A stretch of 44,822 bases of DNA from JAUYIV01 sp035464675. Lineage in GTDB: Bacteria; Actinomycetota; Acidimicrobiia; Spongiisociales; UBA11373. The stretch lies in NCBI GenBank assembly GCA_035464675.1, contig DATHSA010000079.1, positions 1-44,822 on the forward strand, given 5' to 3'. The translations under genes were made by a program, and so were the position numbers. The number at the start of each line of letters is the position of its first letter. Position 1 is the stretch's first letter. Below are positions 17,582 through 25,653 of the stretch, piece after piece. The notes under the pieces were generated by a model. It saw only the letters and a list, made by a program, of their open reading frames with translations, searched no databases and had not been told where the DNA came from.

Positions 17582-18451
17582 TCAGGCGTCGACCAGCCAG
17601 CGGGCCGTCTCGATGTGACGCGGCAACGGCCGGTCGCCTACGAACGCCCAGGCGAGGGTCTGGCCGAGGGCCCATAGTCGGGCACGCTCCCGGTCGATCC
17701 CTGTCTCGGCGGTCAACCGGTCGAGGCGGTGGAGAACGGCGCCGCGGGAGTGGCCGAGTTCGTAGGAGCGGACGATCGGCGCGGCGCTGAAGGCCCTGTC
17801 GCCGCGGAGCGGTTTCGGATCGATCACCAGCCAGGGCTCCCGTTCTGCGGCGAGCACGTTGTCGGCGTGCAGGTCCTGATGGAGTAGGACGGGCTCGGTG
17901 GGCTCCGCTGCGAGTGCGGTGAGGGCCTCGACGGCGGCATCGAGCAGGCGGCGCTCGAAAGGACGGCCCGAGCGTTCCCATTGGTCGGGCAGGCCTGCCG
18001 CCCAGCGCTGCGCCTCGTCTTCGAGTCGGGTGAACGGCTCGGCAGCCGGTATCCAGAGCCGGGGCAGTAGGCCGATGAGGACGTCGAGGGCCTGGGGGTC
18101 GTGCCGGAGGTGGGTACCGGGGATGCAGTGTTCCAGCAGCAGGGCGTGCCGGTCCGGGTCGTGGTCGAGCAGGCGGATCGCCCCCTTGCCGTCCCACACC
18201 CGGAGCGCGTCGGCCTCGTGCTCGGACTCCTCGTGAGGAAACTGGACCTTGAGGACCGCCGGGGCGCCATCGGCTCGGGTCGCCGGCATGACCACCGACA
18301 CGTAGGAACCCGGATAGGGGTCGCCGAGTTCGAGCGACCAGCGCTCCCGGCATTCGGCAACCAGACGCGGGACATCGGCCAGCCAGGCGCGTCCCTCAGG
18401 GATCTGGCGCAGGTGGTCGAGGCTCGTCGGGAGATCGAGCGGTTCGGGCAT
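17582..18451 (-). CDS. APH(6)/hydroxyurea-type small-molecule kinase family protein
   Basis: A 289-residue protein of the aminoglycoside/hydroxyurea phosphotransferase family. The catalytic loop reads LLHQDLHADNVL, with the HxDxxxxN pattern, followed by the metal-binding segment WLVIDPKPLRGD, where DPK replaces the usual DFG-like motif as in streptomycin 6-kinases. The N-terminal lobe has the strand APAVLKVQFP, with the ATP-contacting Lys, and HALLLEHCIPG as hinge. Members phosphorylate streptomycin, hydroxyurea or unknown metabolites. Chromosomal position without mobile genes makes a resistance role unproven. TACCTT lies 7 nt before the ATG. Confidence 0.85.
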   Translation of the reverse strand: MPEPLDLPTSLDHLRQIPEGRAWLADVPRLVAECRERWSLELGDPYPGSYVSVVMPATRADGAPAVLKVQFPHEESEHEADALRVWDGKGAIRLLDHDPDRHALLLEHCIPGTHLRHDPQALDVLIGLLPRLWIPAAEPFTRLEDEAQRWAAGLPDQWERSGRPFERRLLDAAVEALTALAAEPTEPVLLHQDLHADNVLAAEREPWLVIDPKPLRGDRAFSAAPIVRSYELGHSRGAVLHRLDRLTAETGIDRERARLWALGQTLAWAFVGDRPLPRHIETARWLVDA

Positions 18452-18458
18452 GTAGTGG

Positions 18459-18464
18459 AAGGTA
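18459..18464 (-). promoter_or_regulatory. -10 box (TACCTT) of a leaderless promoter for the APH-like kinase
   Basis: On the minus strand TACCTT is followed by 7 nt and the ATG at 18451. Confidence 0.5.
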
Positions 18465-18481
18465 ACGGGGCGGTCCGGGTG

Positions 18482-19648
18482 TCATTCCCGGTCGGGTAAT
18501 CGGCCGGCCATCTCGAGGTACTTGTCGGGGAGTTCGATGGTGCCGTCGTGGACCATGGTGTGATGCCGTGCGCAGAGCAGGCAGGAGTTGTCGAGGCTGG
18601 TCGTGCCTCCGAAGAGCCAGTGGATGATGTGGTGGGCATCGCAGTATCTGGGTCTGGTTTGGCATCCGGGGATGACACAGCCCCGGTCGCGGAGGATGAG
18701 GAGTTTGCGGAGCCACCACGGCGCGGTCCGTTTCGATCTGCCGACATCGAGTGGCAACGACGTGCCGCCCAAGACGACCGGGATGACTTCGGCGTCGCAG
18801 AGGATCCGCCGCACCGCCCCTGGGGTGAGCAGCCCGCAGTCCTCGGTGACACAGCCGGTTCCGTCGGCGAGGCCGAGGAGGGTCTCGTAGGAGGCGGTGA
18901 CCGTCACTTGGGGTCGCAGTCCCCCGGTGACCGGGTTGTCACCGTGGGCGAGATGATCCCGTGCCATCTGGGTCAGAGCGTCGGCGCGGCGCTGCCCCGG
19001 AGACCTGGTATCCGATGGGTCGAGTTGCTGAGGGTCGGTGATCGACCGCAACGCGTCGATGAGTGTCTGGCCGGCTTCGGGGTCCAGCTGACCGTCGATG
19101 CGGACCAGGTTGTCGAGGGTGGGTGAGACGTTGAGGTACCGGCGGTCCCGGAGATGGGAGGCGTCGGCTTCGGCGGCTTGGAGGTCGGCGTTCTGCCGCC
19201 ACAGATCCACCCCGGCCTTGAAATCCTTCATGTCCAGTCCGGTGAACGAATCCACCAGAACCTGCTCCGCCTCGGCGAACAACTCGGGGTTGGCCTCCCG
19301 GGCCCCAGCCAGCAACCTGACCCGAGGCTCATCCAGAGTCCCGTCGCGGAAAGCCTCTCGGACCACCGGCATCTCGGACAGGGACCGGGCCAGGCCGATC
19401 AGCCGCTGCGCAGTCCCCCTGGACACATCCAAACGGTCCACCAACAGAGCCAACGGCGAGAGATACCCCAGGTCCTGATGAGCATCGGTGGCGAGAATCT
19501 CCCCGATCCACGCCAAACGCTCCGCCTCCGCCCGAACCACCCGACCATGAGCATCGGCAAGCGCCTCGGCCAGATAAATAGACCACAACGGGAACGAAAA
19601 CTCTTGATCCGAGGGATCGACCCGACGCCGATCCGCAATCGCTGTCAT
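18482..19648 (-). CDS. DUF222 / HNH endonuclease domain protein
   Basis: A 388-residue protein from the ATG at 19648, chosen because TACCTT lies exactly 6 nt upstream; a GTG at 19693 would add 15 residues. The N-terminal 300 residues are the helical DUF222 (13E12-repeat-like) region, with DVSRGTAQRLIGLARSL and PEAGQTLIDAL. The C-terminal HNH domain has CVIPGCQTRPRYCDAHHI and CLLCARHHTMVHDG, including two CxxC-type zinc pairs and the HH...N...H active-site pattern. The family is abundant and often multicopy in actinobacteria; its biological role is unsettled and association with mobile DNA has been proposed. No terminal repeats or target duplication are visible here. Confidence 0.9.
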   Translation of the reverse strand: MTAIADRRRVDPSDQEFSFPLWSIYLAEALADAHGRVVRAEAERLAWIGEILATDAHQDLGYLSPLALLVDRLDVSRGTAQRLIGLARSLSEMPVVREAFRDGTLDEPRVRLLAGAREANPELFAEAEQVLVDSFTGLDMKDFKAGVDLWRQNADLQAAEADASHLRDRRYLNVSPTLDNLVRIDGQLDPEAGQTLIDALRSITDPQQLDPSDTRSPGQRRADALTQMARDHLAHGDNPVTGGLRPQVTVTASYETLLGLADGTGCVTEDCGLLTPGAVRRILCDAEVIPVVLGGTSLPLDVGRSKRTAPWWLRKLLILRDRGCVIPGCQTRPRYCDAHHIIHWLFGGTTSLDNSCLLCARHHTMVHDGTIELPDKYLEMAGRLPDRE

Positions 19649-19654
19649 GAAGAC

Positions 19655-19660
19655 AAGGTA
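19655..19660 (-). promoter_or_regulatory. -10 box (TACCTT) of a leaderless promoter for the DUF222-HNH gene
   Basis: On the minus strand TACCTT is followed by 6 nt and the ATG at 19648, which decides that start over the GTG at 19693. Confidence 0.5.
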
Positions 19661-19749
19661 TGAGATGGGTGTGACAAGAAACGGATGTGTCACGGTCCCC
19701 GAGGGAGCGGCAATGTCACTCGTCTGCCGACCGCTTGGTTCGCGATACC

Positions 19750-19755
19750 TAGGGT
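19750..19755 (+). promoter_or_regulatory. -10 box (TAGGGT) upstream of the lipoprotein at 19765
   Basis: TAGGGT ends 9 nt before the ATG at 19765. No ribosome binding site precedes that ATG. Confidence 0.4.
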
Positions 19756-19764
19756 GTGCGAACC

Positions 19765-20544
19765 ATGAGCCAGCTCGCCCGCCTCGCCGTGCTCATCCTG
19801 GCCCTGACGGTCTTGTCGGTCTCGTGCTCGGACGACAGCGGTGGTGTGGAGCGCACGACGAGCACCGCTGGTCGGTCTCCGACCACAACGAGCACCCCTC
19901 CGATCACTGCGCCGGCGGAGGTCGAGATCCCCGAACAGGGGATCCTCAAACTCCAGCCAGGAACGGCTTATCTCGCCAGCGACTTCTGGGCGCCGGTGTC
20001 GTTCACCGTCTCGTCGGATGGCTGGTGGTGGGCCCGGGGGGCGACAGATTTGTGGGTACACCTCGAGTACCACGAGGGCGGAGGGAGCATCTGGGATCTC
20101 GACCTCAGCGCGATAGTCTCGGGCCCGACGCTGTCGTCTGACGATCTGGTCTCCGAAATCGTCAGTGACGGCTACCTCGAGGTGATCTCCGAGCCGATGG
20201 CGACGACCGTTGGGAACCGCGCTGCCGTCGTGTTCGACGTGTTCGCACCCGATGCAGCCGGATCGGGAGACCGTCTCGACTCATGCGTCGATCCCGAGTA
20301 CCCCGGCAACAGCCGGTTCTTTCAATTGCATGAGGGTTTCCATCTGATGGGCGACTGGCCGGATGACGCGGTAGTCGGTGGTTGGGGCTTCGGCGTTCGC
20401 GAGTGCCGGGCAGCTCGAATCTGGGTCGTCGACGTGCATGGCTCCACCATCGTCATCATCGCCGCCGCCGCCAACCAGGAGCTCTTCGACGCCTTGATCC
20501 CCGCCGCCGAACAGCTGCTGGCGGGCATCGAGTTCGACCACTAG
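19765..20544 (+). CDS. Putative lipoprotein of unknown function
   Basis: A 259-residue exported protein. The signal sequence SQLARLAVLILALTVLSVSC ends in a lipobox (LSVSC), and a Ser/Thr-rich spacer follows (ERTTSTAGRSPTTTSTPP). The mature domain is acidic, with paired Cys (SCVDPEYPGN and GVRECRAA) that could form a disulfide, and a C-terminal helix (LFDALIPAAEQLLAGIEF). I do not recognise the family. A GTG at 19756 is an alternative start in the same frame. Confidence 0.75.
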   Translation: MSQLARLAVLILALTVLSVSCSDDSGGVERTTSTAGRSPTTTSTPPITAPAEVEIPEQGILKLQPGTAYLASDFWAPVSFTVSSDGWWWARGATDLWVHLEYHEGGGSIWDLDLSAIVSGPTLSSDDLVSEIVSDGYLEVISEPMATTVGNRAAVVFDVFAPDAAGSGDRLDSCVDPEYPGNSRFFQLHEGFHLMGDWPDDAVVGGWGFGVRECRAARIWVVDVHGSTIVIIAAAANQELFDALIPAAEQLLAGIEFDH

Positions 20545-20810
20545 TTGCCACCGCGAGTCCGACTCAAGGACCAACCCTCAGGTGACATTCCCGCACGCTG
20601 GTCGAGGGGCCGGGCAATACACCTGTAAGCCTGCAGCGATGGGCCTCACGGCCAACTGGGCACTGCTCCTCACCGGGCTCGACGGGATCGGGTTGTCCGA
20701 GCCATGTGCCAAGAGCGAACTGCAATCGGCTGAGACCTCAATCGGTGCCGGTCGTGGCGATCCTCGGCGTCGCCGACGCCAGGATCATCACCGCCGGTGC
20801 GTGAGCGTGA

Positions 20811-21248
20811 CTACTCCTGAGGCTTGGCCACCCAGGTCGCTCCGATGGCCAGCCCCGCGATGACCACGTAGAACACGCCGAGGAGAATCGAGCCGCTTGC
20901 CAGAAACACGATCGAGTAGAGCGCCAGCGCCGCGGGGAGCAGCCACAGCAGCCACCACGCGGTGCGATCACCGCGCCTCACCAGCGTTCCGGCAAGCCCG
21001 GCGGCGAACCCGCCCATGGCGATGGCGGTGACGCCGAGGAGCCGCGCCTCCCGTTCCAGGTACTCGGCCACCTTGGGCGACGTCGCGGAGAAGGCATCCC
21101 ACTCGACATCGGTCGCTCGCTCGAAGTCCGAGGCGTCGACCGGAACCGAGAGAACGTACAGGCCGAACAACACCATGAGCGACGCCAGGATCAGGACGAG
21201 CAACCAGCCCCTGCGGACGTACCAGGGCAGTGGCATCAGAGATTCCAT
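20811..21248 (-). CDS. Hypothetical membrane protein (145 aa)
   Basis: The ATG at 21248 has AGAGGGGG just upstream and is preferred to the ATG at 21272, because the likely -10 box ACTCTA (TAGAGT on the minus strand, 21276-21281) lies too close to the latter. Four hydrophobic helices are visible: one near the N-terminus (about 13-33), then an extracytoplasmic segment (DASDFERATDVEWDAFSATSPKV split across about 35-60), and three more. The arrangement resembles small actinobacterial membrane proteins of unknown role. The 266 bp between it and the convergent lipoprotein hold no convincing gene. Confidence 0.68.
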   Translation of the reverse strand: MESLMPLPWYVRRGWLLVLILASLMVLFGLYVLSVPVDASDFERATDVEWDAFSATSPKVAEYLEREARLLGVTAIAMGGFAAGLAGTLVRRGDRTAWWLLWLLPAALALYSIVFLASGSILLGVFYVVIAGLAIGATWVAKPQE

Positions 21249-21359
21249 GAAGCCCCCTCTGTCGTCGACCATCCGACTCTAGGCCCTCGTAGTCACCTCC
21301 CGGGTGATCCGCGGCAGACCTCTCCGGTACCGTCAGAGGCCCGATCGCGAGAGGTGGCG

Positions 21360-21779
21360 ATGACCCGATCCAACAAGGAGATCGCTCTCGAGTACGTCGA
21401 CGTCATGTGGAACCAGCACGACATGGAACGCGCCCTCGGCTACCTAACCCCCGACTTCGCCGAGTCGGTGCTGCCCCACGTCACGGAACTGCTGGAGGCC
21501 TTCTCGGGTCTGCTGGTCGACGTCCTCGAACCAGGGCCGATCGCCGAGCGTGATCTCGTGGCGCTCCGGCTCGGAGTGACCGGCACCCACGACTCGGCGC
21601 CCTTTGCCGGGCAGCCGCCATCGGGTCGACGCATCACCTGGGAGTCCTTCCGGATCTTCCGGTTCGAGGACGGCAAGATCGCCGAAACCTGGGCGATGCA
21701 GGATCGCCTGGGCCTGATGGAGCAACTCGGCGCCATCGATCCGCCTACCGGCGACGTGAACTGGGCGGCCGGCGACTAG
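21360..21779 (+). CDS. SnoaL-like / NTF2-fold ester cyclase family protein
   Basis: A 139-residue SnoaL-like protein. The ATG at 21360 has GAGAGG 5 nt upstream, and TACCGT (21328-21333) is the probable -10. Family features are the N-terminal VDVMWNQHDMERALGYLTPDF, the central TGTHDSAPFAG...GRRITWESF and FRFEDGKIAETWAMQD. Members include polyketide cyclases and many small-molecule isomerase-like proteins; substrate cannot be told. The TAG stop shares the tetranucleotide CTAG with the stop of the convergent SRPBCC gene. Confidence 0.83.
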   Translation: MTRSNKEIALEYVDVMWNQHDMERALGYLTPDFAESVLPHVTELLEAFSGLLVDVLEPGPIAERDLVALRLGVTGTHDSAPFAGQPPSGRRITWESFRIFRFEDGKIAETWAMQDRLGLMEQLGAIDPPTGDVNWAAGD

Positions 21780-22213
21780 CCGACCACCCCGCCCAGCTGA
21801 TCGAGCATCGTCGTCCAGCCGCCCTCGTGCATGCGGGCGACCTCTTCGCTGGAGTACCCGGTCTCGCGCACCACGACCTCGGTCTCGTCGCCGTGGTCGA
21901 TGAACTCGACGGTGACCCGGGTCGCCTCCTCGGCCATCACGCCGCTGAGCCCCAACTCCATCACCAACCGTGACGGGGGATCGAACTCGACGAACCTGGC
22001 CTTCTCGACGACGGGGTCGCCGCCCGGCGGTCCGAACTCGAGGTGAGAAGTGCCCCCCGGCCGGGCATCGACCTCGGCGCGGGAGACCACCCACCCGGTG
22101 ACCGGGGCGTACCAATGGCGCAGGTCCTCGGGGTCGGTGAACGCCTGGAACAGGCGCTCCCGGCTCGCCCGGTAGCGGCGGCGCAGTTCGAATCCGGTGG
22201 CGGTGTCCGTCAT
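21776..22213 (-). CDS. SRPBCC / AHSA1 domain protein
   Basis: A 145-residue protein of the START/SRPBCC fold, AHSA1-type. Typical motifs are ASRERLFQAFTDPEDLRHWY near the N-terminus, GGTSHLEFG, ARFVEFDPPSRLVME in the middle, and EVARMHEGGWTTMLDQL at the end. It starts with ATG overlapping the stop of arsR by ATGA, so it is the second gene of a two-gene operon. AHSA1 proteins paired with ArsR regulators are common in actinobacteria; the ligand is unknown. Confidence 0.9.
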   Translation of the reverse strand: MTDTATGFELRRRYRASRERLFQAFTDPEDLRHWYAPVTGWVVSRAEVDARPGGTSHLEFGPPGGDPVVEKARFVEFDPPSRLVMELGLSGVMAEEATRVTVEFIDHGDETEVVVRETGYSSEEVARMHEGGWTTMLDQLGGVVG

Positions 22214-22530
22214 GAGTCCTCCAGGTGTCGTTCCAGGGCGTCGAGGCGCCGCTTCCAGATCTCCCTCCGCTCCTCCACCCAGGCGGCGACCGGATCCAGC
22301 GCCGCCGGATCGAGTCGGCAGGTCTTCACCCGCCCCACCTTGTGGGACCGCATCAGGCCGGCCGACTCCAACACACCGAGGTGCTTGAGGACTGCGGGAA
22401 GGGACATCTCGAACGGCTCGGCCAACTCGGAGACCGTCGCCTCCCCCTCGGAGAGGCGCTCGACGATCGCCCGCCGCGTGGGATCCGACAGTGCGGCCAG
22501 CCGTCGATCGAGGACATGAGAGTTAACCAT
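22210..22530 (-). CDS. ArsR-family transcriptional repressor
   Basis: A 106-residue winged-helix regulator: LAALSDPTRRAIVERL (helices 1-2), EATVSELAEPFEMSLPAVLKHLGVLESAGL (helix-turn-helix, read in two parts around residues 30-60) and SHKVGRVKTCRLDP (wing). No metal-binding Cys cluster of the ELCVCDL type is present, so it belongs to the non-metal ArsR branch usually paired with SRPBCC proteins. The start codon lies inside a 20-bp inverted repeat, suggesting autorepression. A -10-like CATAGT (22538-22543, minus strand) sits 7 nt upstream. Confidence 0.92.
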   Translation of the reverse strand: MVNSHVLDRRLAALSDPTRRAIVERLSEGEATVSELAEPFEMSLPAVLKHLGVLESAGLMRSHKVGRVKTCRLDPAALDPVAAWVEERREIWKRRLDALERHLEDS

Positions 22531-22540
22531 TAGGTTAACT
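22521..22540. promoter_or_regulatory. Inverted-repeat operator overlapping the arsR start codon
   Basis: AGTTAACC - ATTA - GGTTAACT: a perfect 8-bp inverted repeat with a 4-bp spacer. It is AT-rich against the surrounding DNA and covers the ATG and the probable transcription start of arsR. It is the expected position and size for an ArsR dimer site. Confidence 0.7.
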
Positions 22541-22562
22541 ATGCCACCGTGACCGGGAACCG

Positions 22563-24197
22563 TCAAACCCCCGCCTTGGCCGCCTCCTTGGCGTGATAGG
22601 AGGACCGCACCAGGGGGCCGCTCTCGACGTGTCGCAAACCGATCTCCTGCCCGTACCCGGCGTACTCGGCGAACTCGTCCGGATGGACGTACCGGTCCAC
22701 CTTGCGGTGCCGGGCCGTCGGCCGGAGGTACTGGCCGATCGTGACGATGTCGACGCCTACCGCCCGCAGATCCGCCAGGGTCGACAGCACCTCGTCGCGA
22801 GTCTCTCCCATCCCCACGATCAGGCCCGACTTGATCAGCGACTCGGGCCCCATCCACCGTGCCCGGGCCAGCAGCGCCAGGGACCGCCCGTAGTTGGCCG
22901 CGGTGCGCACATCCCGCTGCAAGCGCAGCACGGTCTCGGTGTTGTGGTTGAGGACCTCCGGCTCGGCGTCCATCACGGTCTGCAGCGCCGCCCGGTCGCC
23001 CTTGAAGTCGGGGATCAGCACCTCGACCTCGCATGAGAGGCGTGTCCGGATCTCGCGGATCGATTCGGCGAAGACCTCGGAGCCCCCGTCAGCCAGGTCG
23101 TCGCGATTCACCGAAGTGAGCACGGCATGCTCCAGGGCCATCGACGCCACCGCCTCGGCGACCCGCTTGGGCTCGTCCCAGTCGACCTCGCCGGGACGCC
23201 CGGTGTTCACGTCGCAGAACCCGCACGCCCGGGTGCACACGTCGCCGAGCAGCATGAAGGTGGCGGTCCCGCTCCCCCAGCACTCGTAGATGTTGGGGCA
23301 GCCGGCCTCCTCGCAGACCGTGTTGAGGTCCAGGCCCTCCACGAGACGCTTGAGGTCGCGGTAGCCGGGGCCGAGGTCGAGACGGACCTTCATCCATGAC
23401 GGCTTCTCCGGCTCACCGGGCAGACGGCCCTTCACCGTGATCGGGATCAGCTCGCGGCCCTCCGGTGAGAACGCCCCGCACGCCACCAGTTCGTCGACGT
23501 CGAACACCTGCTCCTGGCGCCCGGTGCCCCGGGTGAAGGCGGCGCGGTGATCCTCCACCGACGAAGAGCCCAGCACCGCGGAGTACCGGGGGACGAAGAG
23601 GTCGACGACCTCTTCGATGGAAACCCTGCGTCCCAGGATCTCGGAGATCGAGGTCACCGGCCGGTCGGCGATCCCACAGGGGACGATGTGGCCGAACCAG
23701 GACAGGTCCGTGGCCACGTTGAGGGCGAAGCCGTGCATGGTGACGCGGCGCGAGGTGCGCACCCCTATGGCTGCCACCTTGCCCTTCTCGGTCCACACCC
23801 CGGTGAACCCGTCCTCCCGCCACGCTTCGATGCCCAGGTCGGCGAGCGTGCCGATCAGAGCCTCTTCGATCCTGCGCACGTGGCCGACCACGTCCGGCTT
23901 GGCGCCGAGGCCGACGATCGGATAGCCGACCAGTTGGCCGGGTCCGTGGAAGGTGACGTCGCCTCCCCGGTCGACCCGGAACATCTCGGCACCGAGCGAC
24001 CGGGCCATCTCCTCGGAGATCAAGACGTTGCCGTTGCCGGCGAACCTGCCGACCGTGTACACCGGAGGATGCTCGAGGAGGAGCAGGTAGTCGTCGGCGG
24101 TGCGGCCCTCGACCCGGCCCTCGTGGATCGCCCGCTGAAGATCCCAGGCCTCCTCATAGGGGAGGCGGCCCAGCCAGCGGGACCGCAGCAGCGTCAC
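22563..24197 (-). CDS. lipBA: LipB-LipA fusion: octanoyltransferase and lipoyl synthase in one polypeptide
   Basis: One uninterrupted frame of 544 residues from GTG 24197. Residues 1-225 are LipB, which moves octanoyl from ACP to lipoyl domains: RGGDVTFHGPGQ (77-88), catalytic Lys K140 in EKGKVAAIG, and catalytic Cys C174 in VPCGIADRP. Residues about 243-544 are LipA, the radical-SAM sulfur inserter: auxiliary cluster C295-x4-C300-x5-C306, SAM cluster C321-x3-C325-x2-C328, and the C-terminal RSSY (531-534). Each part has normal length for the stand-alone enzyme; about 18 residues link them. The GTG overlaps the E2 stop (GTGA), making this the last gene of the lpd-E1-E2 operon. Internal GTGs at 23486 and 23435 could start a separate LipA but lack convincing ribosome sites. 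Confidence 0.9.
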   Translation of the reverse strand: MTLLRSRWLGRLPYEEAWDLQRAIHEGRVEGRTADDYLLLLEHPPVYTVGRFAGNGNVLISEEMARSLGAEMFRVDRGGDVTFHGPGQLVGYPIVGLGAKPDVVGHVRRIEEALIGTLADLGIEAWREDGFTGVWTEKGKVAAIGVRTSRRVTMHGFALNVATDLSWFGHIVPCGIADRPVTSISEILGRRVSIEEVVDLFVPRYSAVLGSSSVEDHRAAFTRGTGRQEQVFDVDELVACGAFSPEGRELIPITVKGRLPGEPEKPSWMKVRLDLGPGYRDLKRLVEGLDLNTVCEEAGCPNIYECWGSGTATFMLLGDVCTRACGFCDVNTGRPGEVDWDEPKRVAEAVASMALEHAVLTSVNRDDLADGGSEVFAESIREIRTRLSCEVEVLIPDFKGDRAALQTVMDAEPEVLNHNTETVLRLQRDVRTAANYGRSLALLARARWMGPESLIKSGLIVGMGETRDEVLSTLADLRAVGVDIVTIGQYLRPTARHRKVDRYVHPDEFAEYAGYGQEIGLRHVESGPLVRSSYHAKEAAKAGV

Positions 24198-25636
24198 GTC
24201 AGTTCGTGCTCCCAGTCCCAGGTCTCCAGGTTCTGCTTGATCCGCTGGAGGAACTTCACGGCCGTGGACCCGTCGAACGCCCGATGGTCCCAGGTGAGGC
24301 CCAGATAGCCCACGTGGTGGATGGCGATGCCGTCGTTGCCGTTCTCGTCGGTGATCACGATCGGGCGCTTGGCGACGGTATCGGTGGAAAGGATCGCGAC
24401 ATTGGGCACATTGATGATCGGCGCCGACATGAACGACCCGAACGGGCCCGGGTTCGTGATCGTGAACGTGCTCCCGGCGAGATCGTCCGGCTCCATCTTC
24501 CCGCCACGGGCCTTGTCGGCCAGGGCCTTGACCCCGCGGGCGATGCCCTTCATCCGGAGGCCGTCGGCGCCGCGCAGCGTCATCACCACCAGCCCGCCCT
24601 CGTTCAGATCCACCCCGTATCCCAGGTTGATCTGGCCGTGGAGGGTGCGCTTCTTGTTCTCCAGGTCGAACGAGGAGTTGACCACCGGGAACTCGTTGAG
24701 TGCATCGACGGTGGCCCGGCTGATGAAGGGCAGGTAGGTGAGCGAGAAACCCTCGCGCTCCTTGAACGCCTCCTTGTGGCGTTGACGGACCCGCTCGACG
24801 CGCTCGTAGTCGACCTCGACCGAAGTCCACACATGGGCGGCGGTCGCCTTGGCCCTGGTCATGTTCTCGGCGATGCGGACCCGGAGCCGGTCCAGATCCT
24901 CGACCTGATCACCTGCGGCCGCTGCGGGCGCCGGCGCGGGTGCAGGCGCGGGCGCAGGCGCCGCGGCAGGAGCGGGCTCGGGAGCCCTGGGCGCCTCGGG
25001 CGCCGGCGCCGGTGCCGGCTCGGGAGCCCTGGGCGCCTCGGCCGCGGGCGCCGGTGCCGGCTCGGGAGCCCTGGGGGCCTCGGCCGGCCTCCCATCGATG
25101 AACTTCTGTATGTCCTTGCGAGTGATTCGCCCGCCGCGACCGGTCCCCGCCACCTGCGTGAGGTCGACATCGTGCTCGGAGGCGAGGCGACGCACCACCG
25201 GCGACAGCATCCCGACTTCGGCCGAGGGAGCAGACGCTGCCTGCTGCTGCGGCGCGGTCGACTCCGACGGCACCTGCTGCTCGGACGCTGCCGGTGCCGG
25301 TGCCGCCTGTGGCTGGGGCGCCGGCTCGGGTGCGCTCTGCGGCTCCTCCGCCTTCGGCTCCGCAGCCTCGGGCCGCTCTGCCTCGCCCGTCGACTCCCCG
25401 GGCTCCCCGATCACCGCGAGAGCGGTGCCCACGCCGACGGTCTCGCCCTCGGGCACCAGGATCTCGAGGACGGTCCCCGCCCACGGGGACGGGACCTCGG
25501 TGTCGACCTTGTCGGTCGAGATCTCGAGCAGCACCTCGTCTTCGGCGATGGTGTCCCCGGCCTGCTTGGCCCATCGAAGGATGGTCCCCTCGGTGACCGT
25601 CTCGCCCAGCTGGGGCATGGTGACCGTGTGCGACAT
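24194..25636 (-). CDS. Dihydrolipoamide acyltransferase (E2) of a 2-oxoacid dehydrogenase complex
   Basis: A 480-residue E2 core protein. Residues 1-78 form one lipoyl domain with the lipoylated Lys in EISTDKVD (K43). An Ala/Pro linker follows, then the peripheral subunit-binding domain (142-182: LSPVVRRLASEHDVDL, GTGRGGRITRKDI), a second Ala/Pro linker made of 14-residue repeats, and the acyltransferase domain (about 245-480), which ends with the catalytic HxxxD of TWDHRAFDG (H451, D455). The ATG has a strong AGGAGGA (25641-25647). E1 ends 17 bp upstream; the LipB-LipA gene overlaps its stop. It passes the acyl group from E1 to CoA; pyruvate and branched-chain 2-oxoacids are both possible substrates. 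Confidence 0.95.
   Translation of the reverse strand: MSHTVTMPQLGETVTEGTILRWAKQAGDTIAEDEVLLEISTDKVDTEVPSPWAGTVLEILVPEGETVGVGTALAVIGEPGESTGEAERPEAAEPKAEEPQSAPEPAPQPQAAPAPAASEQQVPSESTAPQQQAASAPSAEVGMLSPVVRRLASEHDVDLTQVAGTGRGGRITRKDIQKFIDGRPAEAPRAPEPAPAPAAEAPRAPEPAPAPAPEAPRAPEPAPAAAPAPAPAPAPAPAAAAGDQVEDLDRLRVRIAENMTRAKATAAHVWTSVEVDYERVERVRQRHKEAFKEREGFSLTYLPFISRATVDALNEFPVVNSSFDLENKKRTLHGQINLGYGVDLNEGGLVVMTLRGADGLRMKGIARGVKALADKARGGKMEPDDLAGSTFTITNPGPFGSFMSAPIINVPNVAILSTDTVAKRPIVITDENGNDGIAIHHVGYLGLTWDHRAFDGSTAVKFLQRIKQNLETWDWEHELT
24977..25088. repeat. 42-bp direct repeats coding the Ala/Pro linker of E2
   Basis: Copies begin at 24977, 25019 and 25061, each opening with CTCGGGAGCCCTGGG on the plus strand. 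Each unit codes 14 residues of the RAPEPAPAP type in the flexible linker between the E2 binding and catalytic domains. Confidence 0.8.
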
Positions 25637-25653
25637 CGATTCCTCCTATGTGC

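Noticed and set aside
17582..18451. Acquired streptomycin resistance gene
   Set aside because: The kinase family is right, but there is no mobile context and base composition matches the surroundings; members have many non-resistance substrates.
18482..19648. Mobile element (intron or IS) carrying the HNH gene
   Set aside because: No terminal inverted repeats, target duplications, transposase or intron structure are visible. DUF222-HNH genes are common chromosomal genes in actinobacteria.
20545..20810. Plus-strand open frame (20582-20863) in the gap after the lipoprotein
   Set aside because: No ribosome site or domain is visible, composition is Arg-rich near the end, and it overlaps the better-supported minus-strand membrane gene.
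22563..23486. LipA as a stand-alone gene starting at GTG 23486 or 23435
   Set aside because: No convincing ribosome site precedes either codon, and the frame is continuous with LipB; kept only as an alternative in the fusion entry.
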